Source of the DNA: Pseudomonas sp. TTU2014-080ASC
GTDB taxonomy: Bacteria; Pseudomonadota; Gammaproteobacteria; Pseudomonadales; Pseudomonadaceae
DNA length: 64,000 nucleotides
Assembly (NCBI RefSeq): GCF_001446935.1
Contig: NZ_LKKK01000015.1
Location: 62,001 to 126,000 of the forward strand
Direction: 5' to 3'
Part shown: positions 18,416-25,379 of the stretch, one piece after another
Layout: each line of letters opens with the position of its first letter
Position numbering within the stretch: the stretch's first letter is position 1
The notes under the pieces: generated by a model
Database searches by the model: none
What the model saw: the letters and a program-made list of their open reading frames with translations, nothing else
Told to the model about the DNA's origin: nothing
Program-made: the position numbers and the translations under genes

Positions 18416-20485
18416 ATGCCTCTCGAAAAAAAAACCATCCGCCTCTTAATTCTCGAAGACTCGCAGAACGAAGCTGAGCGTCTGGTTAATTTGTTTCGCA
18501 ACGCCGGACAAGCTACCCGCGTCCATCGCCTGAGCGCAGCAGATGATCTCAATGAGGTTCTTCAGCACAGCTGGGACCTGCTGATTTGTGCGCCGCACAG
18601 CGAACATGTCGCCAGCAGCGAGGTGATTGCCAGCATCCGCCGTCAGGCCAAAGACATTCCTGTTATCCAGCTACTCGCTGACAACGACTCCGACAGCATC
18701 ACCGAAGCTCTCACTCTGGGCGCGCAGGATGCCCTGCCGCAAAGCGAGGATGAACGCCTGATTCTGGTGGCCAAGCGTGAACTGGCCAACCTCGAGCAGC
18801 GCCGTGCACGTCGCGCAGCCGAAGTCGCTCTGCGTGAAGCAGAAAAGCGTTGCCAACTGCTGCTCGAAAGCTCCGTAGACGCTATTACCTACGTTCATGA
18901 TGGCATGCACATCTACGCCAACCGCTCCTATCTGGAGCTGTTTGCCTATGAAGATGCTGAAGAATTGGAAGGCATGCCGATGATTGACCTGATCGCCAGT
19001 CAGGATCAGTCCAGCTTTAAAGAGTTCCTCAAGAGTTACCACAGCGGCGAAGGCCATGCCGAACTCAAGTGCACGGGCGTTAAAGCCAGCGGCGAAACCT
19101 TCACCGCACAAATGAGTTTTTCACCGGCCACCTACGACGGCGAACCCTGTATCCAAGTTGTCATTCGAGCCGAAACAGACAATGCCGAACTGCAGGAAAA
19201 ACTCCGCGAGATCAGCAGCCAAGATCTGGTCACCGGCCTGTTTAACCGCAGCCACTTCCTTGAATTAATGGACGCGGCAGCCGAGCGCGCAGTCAACTCG
19301 GGTCAGCCTTCGACCTTGGCTTATATCCGCGTTGACCACTACGCCACCCTGCTGGCACAAATCGGGCTGGCCGATATCGATATTCTGCTGACCGATCTGG
19401 CTAACCTTTTGCGTGGCCATTTCTCGGCCGAAACCCAGCTTGCACGCTTTGGCGATGACGTCTTCGCTGCACTGATTCCTGCGGCAACACCCGAGGCGGT
19501 TCAGGAAGATCTGGAAAAACTGCTGAAGAAAGTTGAAGGCAACCTGTTTGATATCAGCTGTCGCACCGTCCAGACCACACTGACCATTGGTGTCGCGGGC
19601 TTGAACGAGACCACAGCCAAAGCTCAGGAAGTGGTCGACCGCGCGCATCGCTGTGCCGACGAGCTTAGCAACGGCAACGCGATCAAACTCTATGACCCAG
19701 CTGAAGAGCTGGCCGCTGCAGCCAGCCGCGGCAATATCATCGCAATGATTCAGCAGGCGCTGGATAACAATAGTTTCACGTTGTTGTTCCAACCCATCAT
19801 CAGCCTGCGCGGTGACAACTACGAACACTACGAAGCCCTGCTGCGCCTGCGCAGCCCACAGGGTGAAGACATTCCGCCGCTTGAGCTGTTCAAGTCTGCA
19901 GCGGAAGCAGGAATGGCGGAAAAAATCGATCGCTGGGTGATCCTGAACTCGATCAAACTGCTCACTGAACATCGCGCCAAAGGCCACAACACGCGCCTGT
20001 TTATCCACGTCTCGGCCAGTAGCCTGCAAGACCAAACCCTGCTGCCCTGGCTCAGTGTGGCCCTCAAAGCAGCCCGCCTGCCGTCCGATTCGCTGGTATT
20101 CCAATTCAGTGAGCCCGACGCAATCGCTTACCTCAAAGCGGCCAAAGCCATGACCCAGGGGTTGAACGAACTACACTGCAAAACGGCCCTGACTCAGTTC
20201 GGCTGCGCGCTTAACCCGTTCAATACGCTGAAACACCTGCATATCGATTTCGTCAAAGTCGACAGCTCCTTCTCTCAGGACCTAAGCAAACCAGACAACC
20301 AGGAAGCGCTGAAAACGCTGCTGGCCAGCCTGCATGCCCAAGCCAAGTTGACCATCGTCCCATTCGTCGAAACCGCCAGCGTGCTTGCCACCCTGTGGCA
20401 GGCCGGCGTCAATTACATTCAAGGCCACTACCTACAAGGCCCTAGCCAGACGATGGATTACGACTTCTCGGCTGACGACGAATAA
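18416..20485 (+). CDS. fimX: FimX-type REC-PAS-GGDEF-EAL c-di-GMP effector
   Basis: FimX is a c-di-GMP receptor that controls type IV pilus assembly and twitching with PilZ and PilB. The 689-residue protein has a REC-like domain (about 7-125) with no acceptor aspartate (WDLLICAP), a PAS domain (about 140-260), a GGDEF domain (about 270-430) with the degraded motif FGDDVF (345-350), and an EAL domain (about 440-680). EALLRL is present at 473-478, but the metal-binding DDFGTG loop has become TQFGCALN and the usual asparagine in the INVS segment is histidine (LFIHVSA). It should bind but not make or cut c-di-GMP. This matches FimX in order and length. Confidence 0.93.
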   Translation: MPLEKKTIRLLILEDSQNEAERLVNLFRNAGQATRVHRLSAADDLNEVLQHSWDLLICAPHSEHVASSEVIASIRRQAKDIPVIQLLADNDSDSITEALTLGAQDALPQSEDERLILVAKRELANLEQRRARRAAEVALREAEKRCQLLLESSVDAITYVHDGMHIYANRSYLELFAYEDAEELEGMPMIDLIASQDQSSFKEFLKSYHSGEGHAELKCTGVKASGETFTAQMSFSPATYDGEPCIQVVIRAETDNAELQEKLREISSQDLVTGLFNRSHFLELMDAAAERAVNSGQPSTLAYIRVDHYATLLAQIGLADIDILLTDLANLLRGHFSAETQLARFGDDVFAALIPAATPEAVQEDLEKLLKKVEGNLFDISCRTVQTTLTIGVAGLNETTAKAQEVVDRAHRCADELSNGNAIKLYDPAEELAAAASRGNIIAMIQQALDNNSFTLLFQPIISLRGDNYEHYEALLRLRSPQGEDIPPLELFKSAAEAGMAEKIDRWVILNSIKLLTEHRAKGHNTRLFIHVSASSLQDQTLLPWLSVALKAARLPSDSLVFQFSEPDAIAYLKAAKAMTQGLNELHCKTALTQFGCALNPFNTLKHLHIDFVKVDSSFSQDLSKPDNQEALKTLLASLHAQAKLTIVPFVETASVLATLWQAGVNYIQGHYLQGPSQTMDYDFSADDE

Positions 20486-20490
20486 GTAAA

Positions 20491-20511
20491 AAGGCCGCCT
20501 AATGCGGCCTT
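20491..20511 (+). terminator. Terminator after fimX
   Basis: Stem AAGGCCGC/GCGGCCTT (20491-20498 with 20504-20511) with a CTAAT loop and a short T-rich end (TTGTCTT), six bases after the fimX stop. Confidence 0.7.
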
Positions 20512-20593
20512 GTCTTAGCGCCCAAATACGTTGACAGCTCTGCGAACCACGCCCTAAGTTCGACCTAGGTTCTCGTCAACAGGGGTTATCGCC

Positions 20594-21337
20594 ATGGGAC
20601 TGGCACTGGTCACCGGCGGCAGTCGCGGCATAGGCGCAGCTACAGCATGCACACTTGCCCGCCTCGGCTACAGGGTTTATCTGACCTACGAGCGTGACAG
20701 CCATTCGGCAGACCACGTCGTTCAATCCATCACCCAGGCAGGCGGCTCAGCTAGAGCCTGGCAACTGGACGTCTCCTCCGAAACAAGCATTCTGCGTATC
20801 TTTCAGGCACTTGATCAGGAGCCTCAACCCCTATCATTACTGGTCAATAACGCCGGTATCACCGCAGGTTTCAGCCTCCTTGAGGAGCTATCACTAGAAC
20901 AGCTTGAGCAAGTATTCCGGGTCAACGTCTTCGGAGCCTTTATATGTGCACGCGAAGCCGTGCGCAGGATGGCACGCTCACAGGGCGGCAATGGCGGGGT
21001 CATCATCAATGTGTCTTCGCGAGCCGCCGAACTGGGCGGCAGTGGCGAATGGATTCACTACGCGGCGACCAAAGGCGCACTGGACAGCATGACCCGTGGT
21101 CTAGCTAAAGAAGTTGCCGACGAAGGAGTCCGAGTCAACGGCGTAGCCCCGGGGCTGATCGAAACGGATCTGCATGCCGCTGCGGGTATGCCTGAACGTA
21201 CGGTGCAAATGGCAGCCACAGTACCGCTCGGGCGGGCGGGACTTCCTGAAGAGGTTGCCAACTGCATCGGTTGGTTGGCCTCGCCGGAAGCGAGCTTTGT
21301 AACGGGAGCGATTATTCCGGTCTCGGGAGGCAGGTGA
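20594..21337 (+). CDS. SDR-family oxidoreductase (FabG-like)
   Basis: A 247-residue classical short-chain dehydrogenase/reductase. It shows the nucleotide-binding TGGSRGIG (8-15), NNAG, catalytic serine in INVSSRAAE and YAATK with the catalytic tyrosine and lysine, then the NGVAPGLIETDL segment. The substrate is not clear: the family includes 3-oxoacyl-ACP reductases and sugar or steroid dehydrogenases. It sits alone between fimX and serB, adjacent genes in P. aeruginosa as I recall, so it looks like an insertion into the conserved block. It ends near an 8-bp hairpin and is convergent with serB. Confidence 0.85.
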   Translation: MGLALVTGGSRGIGAATACTLARLGYRVYLTYERDSHSADHVVQSITQAGGSARAWQLDVSSETSILRIFQALDQEPQPLSLLVNNAGITAGFSLLEELSLEQLEQVFRVNVFGAFICAREAVRRMARSQGGNGGVIINVSSRAAELGGSGEWIHYAATKGALDSMTRGLAKEVADEGVRVNGVAPGLIETDLHAAAGMPERTVQMAATVPLGRAGLPEEVANCIGWLASPEASFVTGAIIPVSGGR

Positions 21338-21354
21338 GGATGCGCTGCATCCTC
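21336..21354. terminator. Hairpin at the SDR/serB junction
   Basis: An 8-bp perfect stem GAGGATGC/GCATCCTC with a GCT loop that includes the end of the SDR stop codon. There is no T-run on either side, so termination is only possible, not shown. Confidence 0.4.
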
Positions 21355-21373
21355 CCCCCTAAAAGCAAGCCCG

Positions 21374-22588
21374 TCAGACTTGGCCGTCGCGGTCGCGAAA
21401 ACCCAGCAGATAGAGCACGCCATCCAACCCTAGGGTGGAGATGGCTTGTTTGGCAGACTGTTTAACCAGTGGCTTAGCGCGGAAGGCCACGCCCAGACCG
21501 GCAATTGCCAGCATTGGCAGATCATTGGCGCCGTCACCCACCGCAATGGTCTGTTCCAGACGCAGCCCCTCTTTTGCGGCCAGTTCACGCAGCAGATCAG
21601 CTTTACGCTGCGCATCCACAATTGGCTCGACAGCAACACCGGTTACCAGACCGTCAACAATTTCCAGCTCATTAGCGAACACGTAATCGATGCCCAGCTT
21701 GGCCTGCAGCTGCTTGGCAAAATAGGTGAAGCCACCGGACAGAATCGCCGTCTTGTACCCCAGACGGCGCAGCTCGCTAAACAGCGTTTCCGCGCCTTCG
21801 GTCAAACGCAGGGATGCGCCGATATCCGCCAGCACGGTTTCCGGCAACCCTTTAAGCAGTGCCAGGCGTTCACGGAAGCTGGCCGCGAAATCCAACTCAC
21901 CGCGCATGGCGCGCTCGGTAATCTCCGAAACCTTATCGCCTACGCCGGCAGCCTTGGCCAACTCGTCGATAACTTCAGCCTCGATCAGCGTCGAGTCCAT
22001 ATCAAACACAGCCAAACGGCGGTTACGGCGGAACAAGGAGTCAGCCTGGAAGGCAATATCCACATTCAGCTCCTGCGCCACACTCAGGAACTCGGCACGC
22101 AACGCAGCAGGGTCTGCAGGTTCACCGCGCACGGAAAACTCGATACAGCCCTTGCCTTGCTCGGCCGGCATATCCAACGGCATCCGCCCGGACAAACGAT
22201 CAATATGGTCGATATTCAGGCCGTAGCGGGCAGTAATAGTACTGACACGCTGCAACTGCTCAGCCGTAACCTTGCGGGTCAGCAGAGTCACGATATGGCG
22301 GGCCTTGCCCTGACCATTGACCCACTGCTGATAATCCTCCTCTGACACCGGCGTAAAACGCACCTGCTGGTCCAGCTTGTAGGCGGTAAAAAGAATGTCC
22401 TTAAGTACAGAGGACGCCTGCTCAGTGTCAGGAATCTCGACCAGAATGCCGAATGACAGCGTGTCATGAATCACCGCCTGGCCGATATCGAGGATGTTCA
22501 CTCCTCCCTGCGCCAGCACACCTGTGATGGCGGCAGTCAAACCGGGACGGTCTTCACCGGTGATGTTGATCAGGACAATTTCGCGCAA
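21374..22588 (-). CDS. serB: Phosphoserine phosphatase SerB
   Basis: SerB removes phosphate from O-phospho-L-serine in the last step of serine synthesis. The 404-residue form has two N-terminal ACT-like domains (REIVLINITGEDRPGL to about 170) and a HAD phosphatase domain with DMDSTLIEAEVIDELA (motif I), SGGF (motif II) and GDGANDLPML (motif IV). I chose a TTG start before REIVLINITG because GGAGAG stands correctly upstream; the frame could extend 57 residues further but that stretch has no family character. It is divergent from the ahpA/ytjB gene, as serB is from ytjB in Escherichia coli. Confidence 0.95.
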   Translation of the reverse strand: MREIVLINITGEDRPGLTAAITGVLAQGGVNILDIGQAVIHDTLSFGILVEIPDTEQASSVLKDILFTAYKLDQQVRFTPVSEEDYQQWVNGQGKARHIVTLLTRKVTAEQLQRVSTITARYGLNIDHIDRLSGRMPLDMPAEQGKGCIEFSVRGEPADPAALRAEFLSVAQELNVDIAFQADSLFRRNRRLAVFDMDSTLIEAEVIDELAKAAGVGDKVSEITERAMRGELDFAASFRERLALLKGLPETVLADIGASLRLTEGAETLFSELRRLGYKTAILSGGFTYFAKQLQAKLGIDYVFANELEIVDGLVTGVAVEPIVDAQRKADLLRELAAKEGLRLEQTIAVGDGANDLPMLAIAGLGVAFRAKPLVKQSAKQAISTLGLDGVLYLLGFRDRDGQV

Positions 22589-22864
22589 GGCGCACTCTCC
22601 GGGAAATGATTGATCGCAAGCGACCTGAAACAATGACAGGGTTAACTCAGGCTGTGGCGGGCCGGCTGCAATGCCCGTCAAAGAACCGATCAGAGCAGTT
22701 GATCGGCCAGGGCACCGTGATTGGAGCGGGTTCCACGCTGTATTCAGCCTGAAAGGCAACCATTCTACCTACTTTCGCATGACAACACTCACGGACGGTG
22801 CTTTGCCCACAGACGGTGCATCGTTATACTGCGCGGCATCGTCAGTCGAAAAGAGCCGAGCTCT

Positions 22865-24436
22865 GTGAACCGGCCCGCCCCCGTAAAGCCCGATAATTTC
22901 TTTCTCCTGCTGTTCCAGGCCTTGCGGCAACGCCGCATTCCACTGGCGCTGCGCATTGTCAGTCACAGCCTGCTGCTGGTTGCTCTTGCCCTGCTGATTT
23001 ATGGCTGGGTCATTGGCATGCAGTTCAAGCATGCGATGCAGCAACAAGCCGAAGCGCTGGGCAGCAGCCTGATAACCCAGACAGCCGCCTCCGCTACTGA
23101 GCTGCTGGTGTCTAACGACATCCTCAGCCTCAACGTGCTGCTCAATAATCTGGTGAAGAATCCACTGGTGGCTCATGCCGCTATTTACAGTGTGGATAAC
23201 CGCATCCTCGCTGAGGCAGGCTCGCGCCCCAGCCAAAACATGCTGGGTGAAACCGACGGGCTGTACTCCACGCCCATCACCTTTCAGGAGGTGATCGCCG
23301 GGCAACTGCGCATCAGCCTAGATATGCAACAGTTCCAGCAGCCCATGACTATCAGCCTGCAGAGCATGGGCATCCTCAGCCTGATTTTGCTGGCCCTGAC
23401 CCTTTCCCTGAGCATGCGTCTGGGGCGGCATATCTCTACACCGCTGCTGCAATTACGCGTCTGGCTGCGTGACCCGGATGATCCTGCTCCAGGCGCCGGA
23501 CGTCAGGACGAAATCGGCGACCTGGCTCGCCAGCTGCAACATCGTCTGGTTCCTGAAAAGCCGGCCCCGGTTGAAGAACCGGAAGCCTTTGACGATTTGC
23601 CAGTCGAACTACCGGAAGACGATGAGCCGGCCGTTTCTTCCCGCATTGAACCGGGATTTGACGTACCCAATCTGCGTGCTGAACGCCATTACGATAACGC
23701 TGACGACTTCGACGACCTGGACGAACTGGAGCCCGCCCCTAGCGCCCAACGCCCAGCTACAGTAGTGAAGCCAACCCATTACGACGATGATCTGGACGAT
23801 CCGTTTGCAGACCTGCGTGACGATGAGGACCAGCCTCAACCAGCACCTGCAGCAGCACAGACGACGCAGGAAGCAGCACAGACCAGCGCAGTTCTGGCCA
23901 TTCAGCTGGGCGCACAGGAACAACTGCGCCGCCTGCCCCGCGCACGCCTGATGGAGCTTCTTAACCGTTACCGTGATTGCCTTGAACAGGCTGCAGAGTT
24001 GTATGAGGGTGAATTGTTTACCCTCAGTGATGGCAGCAGCCTGATTCTGTTCCATGAGCAGGGATGTGGCGAAGACTACCTGACCCACGCCATCTGCTGT
24101 GGCGAGCTGATGCGCGCCCTGGGCCATGCCTTGCAAATAGAGGTAGCCGACAGCGGCATCACCCTCCAGCTTCAACTGGGCCTGTGCCTGGGTGAGGAAC
24201 TGGCGGGGCTGACACAGGGCGACCTGTTGCTGAGTGAGACTGCGCAGAATGCGCTGGCTTTGTCGCAACATAGCCGCAACCTGTTACTGGTTGAGCGCAG
24301 CATTGCTGATGACGAGTTGGTCAGCCAACGCGCGCGCATCCGCGCCATTGCCAGCCCACAAGGTGCGTGCTGCGTCGAGCGCCTGCTTGAGCCATACCCA
24401 TCACTTCTTGAGCGCCAACTGGCGCGTATGCACTGA
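22865..24436 (+). CDS. AhpA/YtjB-family membrane protein with HAMP and cyclase-like domain
   Basis: A 523-residue inner-membrane protein of the AhpA/YtjB (SMP_2) family, divergent from serB. The order is a membrane helix (about 30-52), a periplasmic sensor-like segment (55-165, AAIYSVDNRILAEAG), a second helix (166-186) and a HAMP-like segment (187-230, ending DEIGDLARQLQ). A very acidic linker follows (235-325). The C-terminal domain (342-523) has the outline of a class III nucleotide cyclase: LMELLNRYRDCLEQAAELYEG, LSDGSSLILFH and LQLGLCLGEELAGL. The first metal aspartate appears lost (AIQLG), and D389 may be the second. GTG start before NRPAPVKPDN. Function unknown. Confidence 0.75.
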   Translation: MNRPAPVKPDNFFLLLFQALRQRRIPLALRIVSHSLLLVALALLIYGWVIGMQFKHAMQQQAEALGSSLITQTAASATELLVSNDILSLNVLLNNLVKNPLVAHAAIYSVDNRILAEAGSRPSQNMLGETDGLYSTPITFQEVIAGQLRISLDMQQFQQPMTISLQSMGILSLILLALTLSLSMRLGRHISTPLLQLRVWLRDPDDPAPGAGRQDEIGDLARQLQHRLVPEKPAPVEEPEAFDDLPVELPEDDEPAVSSRIEPGFDVPNLRAERHYDNADDFDDLDELEPAPSAQRPATVVKPTHYDDDLDDPFADLRDDEDQPQPAPAAAQTTQEAAQTSAVLAIQLGAQEQLRRLPRARLMELLNRYRDCLEQAAELYEGELFTLSDGSSLILFHEQGCGEDYLTHAICCGELMRALGHALQIEVADSGITLQLQLGLCLGEELAGLTQGDLLLSETAQNALALSQHSRNLLLVERSIADDELVSQRARIRAIASPQGACCVERLLEPYPSLLERQLARMH

Positions 24437-24444
24437 CAGACAGC

Positions 24445-24473
24445 AATGAGCCGGGCATGCCCGGCTCATTTTT
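24445..24473 (+). terminator. Terminator after the ahpA/ytjB gene
   Basis: A GC-rich inverted repeat AATGAGCCGGGC/GCCCGGCTCATT (24445-24456 with 24459-24470) followed by T5, nine bases after the stop codon. The form is a textbook intrinsic terminator. Confidence 0.88.
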
Positions 24474-24501
24474 AGCTATGTCATGCATCCCGATCCAGGA
24501 C

Positions 24502-24521
24502 TGCCCGGCACTTGCCGGGCA
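24502..24521. repeat. Second GCCGGGCA inverted repeat at the convergent junction
   Basis: An 8-bp stem TGCCCGGC/GCCGGGCA with an ACTT loop, seven bases past the 3' end of the lipoprotein gene. It shares the GCCGGGCAT core with the neighbouring terminator. No T-run lies on the minus-strand side, so it is a weak terminator candidate for the lipoprotein gene. Confidence 0.45.
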
Positions 24522-24527
24522 TTTTGC

Positions 24528-25241
24528 TTAAAAGCGGAAGACTTCGCTTTCGCGAATCGGCTCAGCCACCGGAATGCTCGGTGCTGTCTGTACTGGAGGC
24601 TCTACAGGCCTGACCTGAGGAGGCTTAGGACGTGGCCGTGGGGTGACCTGCTGCGCTTGCACAGGTTTGTTCTCTTTGATCGCAACCGCCATTTGCTCCA
24701 CCAGTTGCTGGATCAGCAAACTCTGGGCACGCACCTGATCACTGATGCTACCGTCATGCAGCTCCTGCAAACTGACCAAACGGCTGTCGACCAGCTTGCC
24801 GTCGCTGCCAGACAGACGCCACTGCCCTTCAAGGACCGCCGGGCGCTGCGGACCAGAATCCAAACGGGTGAGGGTCAAAGAGACCCGGGCTTCGGGCACA
24901 AAGCCTGCGGTTGCAGGTGCCAGCACGACGCGTTGTGTATCCAGTCGCGAGGCCAACTGACGAAGCAGCTGCTGATCGATATCTGCCGCCAAGCTTCCCG
25001 CCCAACGAGCGTCTCGGGCTTCAGATAGGGTGCCGTCGAGTTGGCGCTGAAGGAGTGTGTCACGCTGCAGGTAATCTGCCACCGAAACAGGGCCAAGCAA
25101 CACTGCTACACCCTTTTCAGCCACAGGAACCGTAATGGACCCGCCGTCGAGCTGATACAGGGAAACAGGCGTGGTATGCATGCACCCGCCCAGTACCAAA
25201 AACCCGCTTAACAAAACCCCAGATACTCGCAGTCGCATCAT
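24528..25241 (-). CDS. PqiC/YmbA-like (DUF330) lipoprotein
   Basis: A 237-residue lipoprotein: basic start, hydrophobic h-region and lipobox LGGC, with no aspartate after the cysteine, so outer-membrane sorting is plausible. The body (VSLYQLDGG, VLLGPVSVADYLQRD, RWAGSLAADIDQQLLRQLASRL) resembles the PqiC/YmbA family, whose members work with MCE-type lipid transporters. The C-terminus carries a proline-rich tail (TPRPRPKPPQVRPVEPP). No pqiAB-like genes are adjacent, so it is an orphan here. The ATG start has GGGA about eight bases upstream; a TTG three codons earlier is also possible. Confidence 0.7.
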   Translation of the reverse strand: MMRLRVSGVLLSGFLVLGGCMHTTPVSLYQLDGGSITVPVAEKGVAVLLGPVSVADYLQRDTLLQRQLDGTLSEARDARWAGSLAADIDQQLLRQLASRLDTQRVVLAPATAGFVPEARVSLTLTRLDSGPQRPAVLEGQWRLSGSDGKLVDSRLVSLQELHDGSISDQVRAQSLLIQQLVEQMAVAIKENKPVQAQQVTPRPRPKPPQVRPVEPPVQTAPSIPVAEPIRESEVFRF

Positions 25242-25296
25242 TCTATTCAATCCCGCCGGCAGACCACCGATTCACATGCTCATCCTTGCAGGGAGC

Positions 25297-25320
25297 TACG
25301 CGCCCTCCTGAGGGCGCGTA
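25297..25320. repeat. Perfect inverted repeat downstream of parC
   Basis: Stem TACGCGCCCT/AGGGCGCGTA (25297-25306 with 25311-25320) with a CCTG loop, about 60 bases past the parC stop. No T-run follows on the minus strand. It may protect the parC 3' end or act as a weak terminator. Confidence 0.5.
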
Positions 25321-25379
25321 TCATCCTTGAAACCGGCCTGAGACACCAGTGCATACATACCGTGCGAGCGTCTCAATTA

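Noticed and set aside
19265..20104. A 279-codon minus-strand frame
   Set aside because: It is antisense to the GGDEF and EAL parts of fimX and has no start signal.
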